The position numbers were made by a program, and so were the translations under genes. The notes beneath the pieces are model-generated. The model was given only the letters and a program-made list of their open reading frames with translations. It was not told the origin of the DNA and did not search any database. From CBDFHJ01 sp965247635 (lineage in GTDB: Bacteria > Chloroflexota > Dehalococcoidia > Lucifugimonadales > Australimonadaceae), in NCBI GenBank assembly GCA_965247635.1, contig CBDFHJ010000010.1:310001-374000 (forward strand): DNA of 64,000 nucleotides, given 5' to 3'. The first letter of the stretch is position 1; the number at the start of each line of letters is the position of its first letter. Shown piece by piece: positions 55,076 to 63,727 of the stretch.

Positions 55076-55280
55076 TCTGTCATTCCGAGTCCGCCGTAGG
55101 CGGGGCGAGGAATCTCTCAGGCAAATGAAAGATTAGAGCTGGCGTTTGGTTGGTTGTCCCGCCCAGCCCACCCCGGTACACCGTTTCTACAGAACGAAGC
55201 GCCCCGGCGTGGGCTTGACCAAGCTACGCTGACTCGCAGCGATAGGGACACCGCAAATGGGTCCAGGGCTGCGCCCTGGT
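55076..55280 (+). repeat. Repeat family R, second long copy
   Basis: 'tgtcattccgag...gaatctctcaggca' is followed by 'gtcccgcccagcccaccccg', 'gaacgaagcg', 'ggcgtgggctt', 'agggacaccgcaaatgggtc' and 'ccagggctgcgccctgg'. The module order is the same as at 32397-32630. It sits 107 bases upstream of the hppA start. Confidence 0.7.
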
Positions 55281-55340
55281 TGACGCGATTCGTAGCGGGT
55301 GATAACGTTTCGGCGCTGAGGAAGCGCATCATTACCACGT

Positions 55341-55372
55341 AGGAGCCTGCTGAGGAAAAGCAGGCTCCTTTT
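55341..55372 (+). terminator. Terminator-like hairpin in the hppA leader
   Basis: 'aggagcctgct' and 'agcaggctcct' pair over 11 bases with a 7-base loop, followed by T residues. The element ends 14 bases before the hppA ATG and just before its 'gggagg' ribosome site. A smaller hairpin ('gcgct...agcgc', about 55313-55327) precedes it. Since no gene lies directly upstream on this strand, it may act as a leader attenuator. Confidence 0.6.
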
Positions 55373-55386
55373 CGGGAGGCACTGGC

Positions 55387-57435
55387 ATGACCGGCCTGTA
55401 TCTGGCCATCGGCGCGGGTGTATTGGCCCTGCTCTTTGCGATCGCCCTAGCGATGAGGGTGCTGCGGGAAGACGAAGGGCCCGAGGCCGTCCGGACCATC
55501 GGCAAGGCCATTCAGGAGGGGGCCTCTGCTTTCCTGAGCCGCGAGTACCGCGTCCTAGCCATCTTCGTCCTTATCGTCTTCGGTGTGCTGCTCATCCTGG
55601 GCCTGCTGCGGGACGAACAGCATTGGGAGGTGGCCATCGCCTACATAGTGGGCGCCATCAGCTCCGGAATCACCGGCCTTATCGGGATGAACATCGCCGT
55701 GAAGGCCAACATGCGAACCGCGACCGCAGCCATGCGAGCGCTCAACCCGGCCCTCCGGATCGCCTTCTCCAGCGGTGGTGTCATGGGCGTCTCGGTGGTG
55801 GGTATCGGCCTTTTGGGTGCTCTGACCCTGTGGTTGATCTACGAAGACCCGGCCATCGTGGCTGGGTTCAGCTTCGGCGCGTCCAGCATCGCCCTCTTCG
55901 CCCGCGTGGCAGGCGGCATCTACACTAAGGCCGCCGACGTCGGCGCTGACCTAGCAGGGAAGGTGGAGGCGGGGATACCCGAGGACGACCCCCGCAACCC
56001 CGCGGTTATCGCTGACAACGTAGGCGACAACGTGGGCGACGTCGCCGGCATGGGCGCGGACCTCTTCGAGTCATACGTCGGCGCCATCATCGCCTCGCTG
56101 GCCCTGGCCGGAGGCGCTGCCTTCCTTGGCGGCGCCACCGAAGTGGACTCCGTCGCGATGGTCCTACCCTTCCTCATCAGTGGCGTCGGCATCGTCGCGT
56201 CCATCCTTGGCACCTTCGTGGTCCGCACGGGGGAACGAGCGAATATCAGCAGCCTGCTGTGGTCGCTGCGTCGGGGTATTTTTACCGCAGGCATCCTGGG
56301 CCTTGGCTTCTCCTTCCTGGCTATATGGTGGCTGTTCACCGTCATCAACGACCTGACCATGACCGAGGTATGGAACATCTTCGGCGCGGTGGCCATCGGC
56401 CTCGGCGCTGGAGTGATCATTGGCCTGAGCACCGAGTACTTCACCAGCTATGAGAACAAGCCGACGCAGAGTATTGCCGCTAGGTCCCTCACGGGTCCGG
56501 CCACCGTTATCATCAGCGGTTTCGCCACCGGTATGCTCAGCACCGGCATCCCACTCATCATCATCGGGGCCGCCGTGCTCGGCGCGCACGAGGTCGCTGG
56601 CCTCTACGGGATTGCCATTGCCGCGGTGGGTATGCTATCGACCTTGGGCATCACCTTGGCCACCGACGCCTATGGGCCCGTGGCCGACAACGCCGGCGGC
56701 ATCGCCGAGCAGGCGCATCTGGGCCCTGAGGTCCGAGAGCGGACCGACTCCCTGGACTCCCTGGGCAACACCACCGCCGCCACCGGCAAGGGCTTCGCCA
56801 TCGGCTCTGCCGTGCTTACGGCGCTGGCGCTGATGGCGGCCTACGCCAGCGTGGTAGGTCTGGAAAGCATCAATCTGCTGGACCCCCCGGTGTTGGTCGG
56901 CCTGCTCATCGGCGCGCTCATGCCGTTTATCTTCAGCGCCCTCACCATGGAGGCCGTGGGACGTGCGGCCCAGGCCATGATCCAAGAGGTGCGGCGACAG
57001 TTCCAGGAGATTCCGGGGCTGCGCGAGGGCGTCGAGGGTGTCCGCGCCGACTACGCCCGTTGCGTAGACATCAGCACCAGCGGCGCCTTGCGGCAGATGG
57101 TGCTCCCCGGGCTGCTGGCGGTGGTCGTGCCCATCGGGGTCGGGCTGATCCCCTTCCTGGGCGCCGAAGCAGTGGGTGGCCTACTCGTCGGCGCCATCGC
57201 GACGGGATCGCTCTTGGCCATCACCATGGCCAACGCCGGTGGCGCCTGGGACAACGCCAAAAAGTACATCGAGGCAGGCCAGCACGGAGGCAAAGGCTCC
57301 GAGCCCCACAAGGCAGCGGTAGTCGGCGACACGGTGGGGGACCCGTTCAAGGACACCTCCGGCCCCTCTCTGAACATCCTGATCAAGCTCATGTCCATCG
57401 TGGCGCTGGTCTTCGCCTCCACCTTCGCTACGTAA
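55387..57435 (+). CDS. hppA: Membrane-bound ion-translocating pyrophosphatase
   Basis: This 682-residue protein has about sixteen helices. It hydrolyses pyrophosphate and pumps H+ or Na+. The catalytic segments are 'GGIYTKAADVGADLAGKVEA', 'GIPEDDPRNPAVIADNVGDN' with 'VGDVAGMGADLFESYVGAI', 'DAYGPVADNAGGIAEQ' and 'GGAWDNAKKYIEAGQHGGKG'. 'GNTTAATGKGFAIGSA' has Ala where K+-independent enzymes have Lys, so it is probably potassium-dependent. H+ versus Na+ cannot be decided here. A good 'gggagg' ribosome site precedes the ATG. Confidence 0.96.
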   Translation: MTGLYLAIGAGVLALLFAIALAMRVLREDEGPEAVRTIGKAIQEGASAFLSREYRVLAIFVLIVFGVLLILGLLRDEQHWEVAIAYIVGAISSGITGLIGMNIAVKANMRTATAAMRALNPALRIAFSSGGVMGVSVVGIGLLGALTLWLIYEDPAIVAGFSFGASSIALFARVAGGIYTKAADVGADLAGKVEAGIPEDDPRNPAVIADNVGDNVGDVAGMGADLFESYVGAIIASLALAGGAAFLGGATEVDSVAMVLPFLISGVGIVASILGTFVVRTGERANISSLLWSLRRGIFTAGILGLGFSFLAIWWLFTVINDLTMTEVWNIFGAVAIGLGAGVIIGLSTEYFTSYENKPTQSIAARSLTGPATVIISGFATGMLSTGIPLIIIGAAVLGAHEVAGLYGIAIAAVGMLSTLGITLATDAYGPVADNAGGIAEQAHLGPEVRERTDSLDSLGNTTAATGKGFAIGSAVLTALALMAAYASVVGLESINLLDPPVLVGLLIGALMPFIFSALTMEAVGRAAQAMIQEVRRQFQEIPGLREGVEGVRADYARCVDISTSGALRQMVLPGLLAVVVPIGVGLIPFLGAEAVGGLLVGAIATGSLLAITMANAGGAWDNAKKYIEAGQHGGKGSEPHKAAVVGDTVGDPFKDTSGPSLNILIKLMSIVALVFASTFAT

Positions 57436-57603
57436 ACTCAGGTGGAACGCCACGCAACGAGGGCTCGGTCCGGGGCGATTGGGTGGGTAAAATGCCTTGG
57501 GGTGTGGCTTCGAATCTACACGATCCGCTACACAAGCGGCTGCGTTGCCATTGAGCTCCCAGGTGCCAGCTAGCAGTACACGTGCGATAAAGGGAAAGTC
57601 GTC

Positions 57604-58404
57604 TTGGACCTTGAGTTAACCGACAAAGTAGCTATCGTTACGGGTGGGAGCCGGGGTATCGGCAAGGCCATCGCCCGCCAGCTTGCCCGTGAAGGGGTGG
57701 ACATGGCCATCTGCGCGCGCAACGAAGGGCCCCTAAAAGCCGCCGCCGAGGAGCTGGGCGCCGAGACGGAACGCCGTTTTCTAGCCGTCCCCGCGGACAT
57801 GCGCAAGCTCGACGACATTCAGCGCCTGGTCCAGCGGACCGCCGATACCTTCGGCCGCGTCGATATCCTCATCAATAACGCCGCCCAGATAGGCGGCACG
57901 CAAGGCCCCGACGACATCGCCAACGTGTCCGACGAGCTGATCATCAACGACTTCGAGACCAAGATGCTGGGATACGTGCGGTGCGCCAGGGAAGTGGTGC
58001 CCTACATGGAGCGTCAAGGCTGGGGCCGGATGGTTCTGGTCAGCGGAATGGCGACCCGGATGGCGGGTGGCGTGAGCGGTGGGATGCGTAACGCCGCCGT
58101 GACGAACCTGGGTAAGTCTCTGTCCAACCAGCTCGGCCCCAAGGGCATCACCGTCAACGTCATCCAGCCTGGAGCCGTCGGTTCCGAGACACTACAAGAC
58201 CGTCTGGAAGCCGTGGCGCAGCGCCAGGGCATCACGGTGGACCAGGCCCGCCAGCATATGGCCCAGGGCAACGCCATCCGCCACATCGTGACCCCAGAGG
58301 AGATCGCCAACATCGTCGCCTTCCTCTGTTCCCCCAGGGCGCACTCCATTACGGGAGAAAGCATCTCCGTCTCCGGTGGCACGGGCGGCGGGGTATTCTA
58401 CTAG
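57604..58404 (+). CDS. SDR-fold protein lacking the catalytic Tyr/Lys (tandem copy 1)
   Basis: This 266-residue short-chain dehydrogenase fold starts at a TTG ('DLELTDKVAIVTGGSRGIGK'). The cofactor motif TGGSRGIG and 'NNAA' are normal, and Ser147 in 'VLVSGMA' is kept. The usual YxxxK is replaced: the aligned segment is 'GVSGGMRNAAVTNLGKSL', with Gly159 for Tyr and Asn163 for Lys. The C-terminal 'ITGESISVSGGTGGGVFY' is typical. It may have another chemistry or a binding role. The next gene is a close paralogue, 41 bases on. Confidence 0.85.
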   Translation: MDLELTDKVAIVTGGSRGIGKAIARQLAREGVDMAICARNEGPLKAAAEELGAETERRFLAVPADMRKLDDIQRLVQRTADTFGRVDILINNAAQIGGTQGPDDIANVSDELIINDFETKMLGYVRCAREVVPYMERQGWGRMVLVSGMATRMAGGVSGGMRNAAVTNLGKSLSNQLGPKGITVNVIQPGAVGSETLQDRLEAVAQRQGITVDQARQHMAQGNAIRHIVTPEEIANIVAFLCSPRAHSITGESISVSGGTGGGVFY

Positions 58405-58445
58405 GCTGCAGTGCCTTACGGCACGTTCCGGAAAGAGAAGGTGCC

Positions 58446-59264
58446 ATGGAACTGGAGTTGACGGACAAGACGGCCATTGTAACCGGCAGCAGCCGGGGCA
58501 TCGGCAAGGCCATCGCCCGTCAGCTTGCCCGCGAAGGCGTGGACGTGGCCATCTGCTCGCGGGGCGAGGAGGCCCTGCGGGCGACCGCCGAAGAGCTGGC
58601 CAAGGAAACAGGCCGGCGCATCCTGCCCGTCCAGGCCGACATGCACGCGCTCGACGACATCCGCCGGCTGGTCCAGCAGACGGCCGAGGCCTTCGGCCAC
58701 ATCGACATCCTGGTGAACTGCGCCGCCCGGCTCTCACCCACCGCGCCTAGCCCCACGGGCTACGAGCAAGAGCGCCTGAGCACCATCTCGGATGAGACCA
58801 TCATCGACGGCTTCGAGACCAAGATGCTTGGCTACTTCCGCTGCTCCAGAGAGGTCGCCCCCTACATGGAACGGAAGGGCTGGGGCCGGATCATTCACCT
58901 GGGTGGACTGACGGGCCGCTACCCGCTGGGCGTCAGCGCCGGTATGCGGAACGCGGCGGTGAGCAACATGACCAAAGCCCTGGCCGACCAGCTAGGCGCC
59001 AGTGGCATCACCGTCAACGCCGTTCACCCGGCCTTCGTTTGGAACGAGGCGGCCCAGGCGCGAATTGAAGCCATGGCCCAGCGCGAGGGTATCACCGTGG
59101 AGGATGCGACGCAGTTCACGGCCCAGGAGAGCGCCATCCAGCGCATCGTGGATGCCACCGAAGTGGCCGACGTCGTAGCCTTCCTCTGCTCTCCCAAGGC
59201 CTCCTGCGTCACCGGCGAGAACATCTCCACTGGGGGCGGCTACGGCAGGGCTGTGTACTTCTAA
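58446..59264 (+). CDS. SDR-fold protein lacking the catalytic triad (tandem copy 2)
   Basis: This 272-residue paralogue of the preceding gene begins 'MELELTDKTAIVTGSSRGIG', with the same cofactor motif and 'NCAA'. 'IIHLGGLTGRYPLGVSAGMR' with 'NAAVSNMTKALADQLG' lacks all three catalytic residues: Gly for Ser, Ala165 for Tyr and Asn169 for Lys. A small insertion with 'SPTAPSPTGYEQ' distinguishes it from copy 1. The pair may form a heterodimer. The 134-bp repeat begins right after its stop. Confidence 0.85.
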   Translation: MELELTDKTAIVTGSSRGIGKAIARQLAREGVDVAICSRGEEALRATAEELAKETGRRILPVQADMHALDDIRRLVQQTAEAFGHIDILVNCAARLSPTAPSPTGYEQERLSTISDETIIDGFETKMLGYFRCSREVAPYMERKGWGRIIHLGGLTGRYPLGVSAGMRNAAVSNMTKALADQLGASGITVNAVHPAFVWNEAAQARIEAMAQREGITVEDATQFTAQESAIQRIVDATEVADVVAFLCSPKASCVTGENISTGGGYGRAVYF

Positions 59265-59398
59265 CCGTTTGTCCAGGAAATGCCTTTCATCTCTTTGTCA
59301 CCCTGAGCGCAGCGAAGGGTCTCTCGGGTGAGAGATTCTGAGTCCCGATGCAATCGGGACTCAGAATGACAGGATCTTTGTGGACTAAGTACTAGTAC
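59265..59398. repeat. Dispersed 134-bp repeat (MITE-like), copy 2
   Basis: This segment shares 'ctttgtcaccctgag', 'cgaagggtctctcgggtgag', 'agattct' and 'tcagaatgacagg' and the ends 'tgtcc.ggaaat' and 'tggactaag.actagt' with 10989-11122. An inner hairpin 'gagtcccgat/atcgggactc' replaces a different insert in copy 1. The rest of the gap (to 59631) holds a diverged palindrome related to that at 33650-33722 and no recognised gene. Confidence 0.65.
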
Positions 59399-59631
59399 TT
59401 GGTTCCAAAACTCAGCGTACGCTAGGATCCCGATGAATCGGGACGCTCGTCCTGTCCCTCGACAGGTCGAGGAGACTCCCGACGAAGCCGGAGAGCTTGT
59501 CGAAGGGCGGGCGGCTGCAAACACTTACGCGTCTCGTTGAACCGCACCCCGTGCACCCACTTGACCCACTCGAACCCGCGCTTCCCGGGCGCCCCCAACC
59601 AGCTTGCTTTATGGGCGGCCTGGGCCTTGGT

Positions 59632-60582
59632 CTACACGTCAACGCGCTGGCCCAGGCCCTGCTCCAACGCCTTTCGATAGACGTGCATGCCGGCGGCTAC
59701 GTCCTCCATTCCGATGCCCTGGGACTCGAAGAGAGTGACTGCGTCGGGGCTCGGTCGCCCCGCCACCTGGCCGGAGACCACTTGCCCCAGTTCTACCACC
59801 TGCCCCCAGTTGAAAACCCGGCGCTCATGGGCCCAGATCAGGTCACCCGCCTCGATCTTCGCCTGGGGTAGGTCGTCCACTACGATGAGGTCGCTGCGGC
59901 CCACCGCGGCATCGTCCAACTCTTGCCGTATCCAGTGGTTGCTGCCGGCCGCGTTGACGTGCATGCCTGGCCGGAGGGCTTCGCCCTTCAGCACCGGCTC
60001 TCGGGAGTTGGTGATGGTCACGACGATGTCCGCTTCCGCCACCGCCGCCTCCGCGCTCTCAACGGCCGTGACCGGCACGTTGAGCGACGCCGACATCTCT
60101 TTCGCAAACCCCTCCCGCCGCTCGGGTGTCCGGCTGAACACCCACGCCTGGCGAATAGACCGGGCGCAGCAGACGGCGGCCAGCTGCGTCCTAGCCTGGT
60201 TCCCGCTGCCGATAACGCCGACCGTCGCGGCGTCGGGGCGCGCCATATACTTGGTGGCGAGCCCGCTGGCCGCCCCGGTCCGGAGCGCGCCCAGGGCGTT
60301 GGCGCTCATCAACGCCACCGGCTCCACGGGGTCTAGGCCGTAGAGCAGCACCAGCATATTGCCACCCGCACCGCCGGTGGCGTACGTCTTGATGCCCGAG
60401 ACCCCCAAGGCAGTGGACATCCCCCCCATGACCTGGTGGACCCCACTGGGCAAGGGCATCCGATACCGGGTGGCGTTAAAGGCGTTTCCCGCCCCGGCGT
60501 CCTGGAACAAGCGCTCCATGACCTCTACGCACTCGTCCATCGGCAGTAGCTGGCGAACGTGGTCCTCACTGAGCAGTAACAA
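59632..60582 (-). CDS. Ornithine cyclodeaminase / mu-crystallin family protein
   Basis: This 316-residue NAD(P)-binding enzyme has 'YRMPLPSGVHQVMGGMSTAL', 'GIKTYATGGAGGNMLVLLYG' (substrate Lys region), 'GALRTGAASGLATKYMARPD' and 'VGVIGSGNQARTQLAAVC' (Rossmann loop), and 'HVNAAGSNHWIRQELDDAAV'. The family includes ornithine cyclodeaminase, ketimine reductases, alanine dehydrogenase and tauropine-type enzymes. Which it is cannot be decided from sequence alone. Confidence 0.9.
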   Translation of the reverse strand: MLLLSEDHVRQLLPMDECVEVMERLFQDAGAGNAFNATRYRMPLPSGVHQVMGGMSTALGVSGIKTYATGGAGGNMLVLLYGLDPVEPVALMSANALGALRTGAASGLATKYMARPDAATVGVIGSGNQARTQLAAVCCARSIRQAWVFSRTPERREGFAKEMSASLNVPVTAVESAEAAVAEADIVVTITNSREPVLKGEALRPGMHVNAAGSNHWIRQELDDAAVGRSDLIVVDDLPQAKIEAGDLIWAHERRVFNWGQVVELGQVVSGQVAGRPSPDAVTLFESQGIGMEDVAAGMHVYRKALEQGLGQRVDV

Positions 60583-60654
60583 TTCGGTACCTCCCCAGAA
60601 AAGTAAGCCAAACGCCGATAAACAGGCCGCTTTTGTACCTCGGACCTAGCAGGG

Positions 60655-60835
60655 GGTGCTGAAAAACCCTTTCGACCATCCCCTTGACCCCCTTCCTTTC
60701 GGCTTCGCTCAGAGCCAGCCCTGAGCCTGCCGAAGGGACAAGCCTGGCCAGGAAGGGGGAATAATTTATATCTGAGGGTATCCCTCAGGCTCCCGGCAGA
60801 GGGGAGAGGCCCCTCTGCACTCCCCTTTTTCATCG
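60655..60835. repeat. Intergenic palindrome-rich segment
   Basis: The block contains three nested foldbacks: 'ccccttcct.../aggaaggggg', 'ctgagggta/tatccctcag' and 'gcagagggg/cccctctgc', the last followed by 'actccccttttt'. No reading frame of note is present. It lies between two minus-strand genes and could end transcription of polymerase IV. Confidence 0.5.
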
Positions 60836-60840
60836 ACCTG

Positions 60841-61938
60841 CTAGGCGCCCTCTTCCTGCAGCAGGGCCGCCAACGGTAGCTGGCCAGGGGCCTGGCGAGG
60901 CCGCAGGTTACTCACCCCAACCCCCACGAGCCGCACGGGTTGGCCAGGAGTCCAGTTGGCCATCAGAAGCTGCACGGCTGCCTGGTGGATGGCCTCGGGG
61001 CTGGCCGTGGCGTTGGGCCGGCTGATGGACCGAGTGATGGTCGTGAAGTCGGCGAAGCGAAGCTTCAGGGTTACGGTACGCGCCACCAACTCGTGGCGCT
61101 GGAGCGACTCGCCAACCTCGGTGGACATACGCGCCATGCGTTCGTCCAACGGTCCCGTCTGGTCGATGTCGATGGGAAACGTCTGCTCGGAGCTGATGGA
61201 CTTAGCCTCGCGCTCGGTGTGCAGCGGCGACTCGTCCTGGCCCTGGGCATGGCGCTGAAGCACCGCACCCCAGGGCCCCATCAGCGCGGTCAAGCGGTGG
61301 AGCGGCGCCGACGCTACCTGTCCTAGGGTCTCGAACCCCTGGGCGTTGAGCCGCTCGGCCGACCTGGGGCCGATGCCGGGTAGCTGCCGCACCGGAAGGC
61401 CGGCAAGGAACCCGGCCTCGTTGCCAGGCAGCACGATCACAAAGCCGTTGGGCTTGCCCGTCTCGCACGCCACCTTCGCCACCATCTTGTTACCGGCCAG
61501 TCCCACGGAGCACGGCAGGCCGATCTCGTCCTTCACGCGTCCTTGCAAGTCGCGCATCAAGGCCTCCACCTCTCGCATGCTGACCGCCACCGGCGTGAGC
61601 TCCAGGTACGCCTCGTCGATGGAGACCTGCTGCACCACGTCTGTAACCTCATTCAAGAGCGCCATTACCCGGCCGGAATAATCGCGGTACACCTGGTGAC
61701 GGGCCGGCAGGACCTTCGCTTCAGGGCAGCGACGCAGGGCTTGCGACATGGGCATGGCGGAGTGGACCCCGTACTGTCGGGCCTCGTAAGACGCCGCGGC
61801 CACCACGCCCCTTCCACTCGGCGAGCCGCCGATGAGCACGGGCTTGCCCCTGAGCTCCGGATGCTCAATCACCTCGACCGAGGCGAAGAACGCGTCCAGG
61901 TCCATCAAAGCAACCCATCTGGGGGATGTGTGCTCCAT
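60841..61938 (-). CDS. dinB: DNA polymerase IV
   Basis: This Y-family lesion-bypass polymerase starts at the ATG at 61938 ('MEHTSPRWVALMDLDAFFAS'), which matches the family; the longer frame adds 21 unlikely residues. It shows 'MDLDAFFASVEVIEHPELRG' (metal Asp), 'SYEARQYGVHSAMPMSQAL', 'VSIDEAYLELT' (Asp-Glu pair), 'VGLAGNKMVAKVACETGKPN' and the HhH 'LPGIGPRSAERLNAQGFETL'. The C-terminal little finger is complete and ends at 'EEGA'. Confidence 0.95.
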   Translation of the reverse strand: MEHTSPRWVALMDLDAFFASVEVIEHPELRGKPVLIGGSPSGRGVVAAASYEARQYGVHSAMPMSQALRRCPEAKVLPARHQVYRDYSGRVMALLNEVTDVVQQVSIDEAYLELTPVAVSMREVEALMRDLQGRVKDEIGLPCSVGLAGNKMVAKVACETGKPNGFVIVLPGNEAGFLAGLPVRQLPGIGPRSAERLNAQGFETLGQVASAPLHRLTALMGPWGAVLQRHAQGQDESPLHTEREAKSISSEQTFPIDIDQTGPLDERMARMSTEVGESLQRHELVARTVTLKLRFADFTTITRSISRPNATASPEAIHQAAVQLLMANWTPGQPVRLVGVGVSNLRPRQAPGQLPLAALLQEEGA

Positions 61939-61984
61939 GACGGTGTATATGATGCAGCGCCCGTTGAGAGCTTGGCAAGACGGG

Positions 61985-62173
61985 AAGTGCCGGTATGGCA
62001 TCCAGTGGGGGATACGGCGTGGACTCAGTGGGGTATGTAGTGAGGCAGGACGGAGACAGAGCGAGTGGGTCCAGGGGATACCCTGGGAGCGGTCCGGCGT
62101 GGGGTTGATAGAAACAGGTGGTCAGGCGGGGATAGGGACACCGCATAGGGGTCCAGGGGACACCCTGGTATGG
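61985..62173 (+). repeat. Repeat family R, degenerate copy upstream of the dehydrogenase gene
   Basis: 'gagcgagtgggtccagggg' with 'ataccctggga' and, further on, 'atagggacaccgcatagggg' with 'tccaggggacaccctggta' are two copies of the R-family 3' hairpin region. The last 20 bases match 32611-32630. Confidence 0.55.
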
Positions 62174-62243
62174 TAGCCCAGCGCAAGGGACACGCGCCAG
62201 CACCCGTTCGCGCGCCCTACTCTCGTCCTCGAAGGGCCAGCCT

Positions 62244-63212
62244 TTGATCGACGGCAAGGTGTTCGTCACCCGTCAGCTCCACGCCGACGCCATCGAGCTG
62301 CTCCGGCGCGAGTTCAGCAGGGTGGACGTGTGGGAAAGCCCGCTCCCCCCGACGCCAGCCGAGCTCCTCGAGCGCGCCCAGGGATGCATCGCCCTGGTCA
62401 CCATGCTGACCGACTCCGTGGACGTCGCTCTGCTGGACGCCGTGCCCGGGCTGAAGGTGGTCTCGAACGTGGCCGTGGGATACGACAATTTCGACCTCGC
62501 GGCCGCGAAGTCGCGTGGGGTCCTGCTTGGCAACACACCCGGCGTGCTGACGGAGGCCACCGCCGACCTCACCTTCGCGCTGTTGCTGGCCGCGGCCAGG
62601 CGCGTGACGGAGACAGCCAACGCGGCCAAGGCGGGCAACTGGGGTCCCTGGCATCCTCAAGGCTGGCTCGGGTATGACGTCCACCAGCGGACCTTGGGCA
62701 TCGTGGGGCTCGGACGCATCGGACTGGAGGTGGCCAAGCGGGCCAGAGGGTTCGACATGCGGGTGTTGTACCTTGCCCGGCACCGTCGCCCAGAGGCGGA
62801 GCGCACCCTTGGAGTGGTCTACGCAGGGGCCCTGCGGCCGTTGCTGTCGGAGGCCGATTTCGTGACGCTGCACGTCCCGCTGACTCCGGACACCCACCAC
62901 CTGATAGGCGAGGCGGAGCTAGCGGCCATGAAGCCAACGGCCTTTCTCATCAACACCTCTCGCGGGGACATCGTAGACCAGGAGGCGCTAACCCGCGCCC
63001 TGGAAAGCGGCGCCATCGCCGGCGCCGGCCTGGACGTGACCACTCCGGAGCCATTACCCGCAGACCACGCCCTGTTCAGGCTTCCCAACGTGGTCCTCAC
63101 GCCACATATCGGCAGTGCATCTCACGAGGCCCGGCGGCAAATGGCCCTGCTTGCCGCGCGGAACGTGGTCGCCGCCTGCGCCGGCAGGCCAATGCCCGCG
63201 CCTATTAAGTGA
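62244..63212 (+). CDS. D-2-hydroxyacid dehydrogenase (glyoxylate/hydroxypyruvate reductase or D-glycerate dehydrogenase)
   Basis: This 322-residue NAD(P)-dependent dehydrogenase has 'VVSNVAVGYDNFDLAAAKSR', the cofactor loop 'GIVGLGRIGLEVAKRARGFD', Arg in 'INTSRGDIVDQEALTRAL', Glu in 'DVTTPEPLPADHAL' and the catalytic His in 'VVLTPHIGSASHEAR'. This is the classic Arg-Glu-His set. It probably reduces glyoxylate or hydroxypyruvate. The ATG start is preceded by a G-rich region. Confidence 0.94.
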   Translation: MIDGKVFVTRQLHADAIELLRREFSRVDVWESPLPPTPAELLERAQGCIALVTMLTDSVDVALLDAVPGLKVVSNVAVGYDNFDLAAAKSRGVLLGNTPGVLTEATADLTFALLLAAARRVTETANAAKAGNWGPWHPQGWLGYDVHQRTLGIVGLGRIGLEVAKRARGFDMRVLYLARHRRPEAERTLGVVYAGALRPLLSEADFVTLHVPLTPDTHHLIGEAELAAMKPTAFLINTSRGDIVDQEALTRALESGAIAGAGLDVTTPEPLPADHALFRLPNVVLTPHIGSASHEARRQMALLAARNVVAACAGRPMPAPIK

Positions 63213-63237
63213 GACGGGAGAGTGGAAAAAACGACAT

Positions 63238-63267
63238 AAAGAGACCACCCGGCCGGGTGGTCTCTTT
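63238..63267. terminator. Bidirectional intrinsic terminator
   Basis: A perfect 13-bp stem ('aaagagaccaccc' against 'gggtggtctcttt') with a 4-base loop lies between the converging dehydrogenase and HU genes, with A's on one side and T's on the other. Confidence 0.9.
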
Positions 63268-63310
63268 AACCGGCTGTCACGTTAAGGGACGAACGCGGAG
63301 GCTGAGTCGC

Positions 63311-63610
63311 TTACCTTCTGCCGCGCACTGCCGCGGACAGCTCTGAGCCAGGCGTGAATCCAACGCGGTTGTGCGCTGGCACGGTAACCCGAGTACCAGC
63401 CGCAGCCCCGCGAATGGCGCGGACCTGCCGCTCCTTCACTCGCCGCGACTCGAAAGCGCCAAAACCAGTGAGAACGACTCGGTCGCCCGCCGCGAGGCAC
63501 TCGCGAATGCTACTAAGCACTGCGTTAAGAACGGCGTCTCCCTGAGAACGTGGCCCTCCAAGTTTCGAGGCAACCCGTCCAGCCAGATCTCCTTTTCGTA
63601 GTGTTGCCAA
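63311..63610 (-). CDS. HU/IHF-family DNA-binding protein
   Basis: This protein of about 99 residues has 'LRKGDLAGRVASKLGG', 'VLTGFGAFESRRVKERQVRA' and 'VPAHNRVGFTPGSELSAAV', the HU dimer and DNA-bending arm. The TTG at 63610 is chosen because 'aggagg' lies seven bases upstream. The upstream ATG (63643) would place that ribosome site inside the gene, and GTG at 63616 is too close to it. It should bend DNA nonspecifically in the nucleoid. Confidence 0.92.
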   Translation of the reverse strand: MATLRKGDLAGRVASKLGGPRSQGDAVLNAVLSSIRECLAAGDRVVLTGFGAFESRRVKERQVRAIRGAAAGTRVTVPAHNRVGFTPGSELSAAVRGRR

Positions 63611-63727
63611 GACCACACCTCCTAGAATTGGCTCACAGCACAAAACAATGGGCGGAGTATACCACAGAAACGACCGACGGCAATACCTTTCGCTGGTAAT
63701 GATGGGCTGAAATTCAATCTAAGGCCC

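Noticed and set aside
55280..55386. Fluoride (crcB) riboswitch upstream of hppA
   Set aside because: The characteristic 5' and 3' conserved blocks could not be placed; only the terminator hairpin is certain.
57436..57603. T-loop-like 'ggcttcgaatctaca' as a tRNA candidate
   Set aside because: No acceptor stem, D-arm or anticodon arm could be formed around it; no tRNA was supported elsewhere either.
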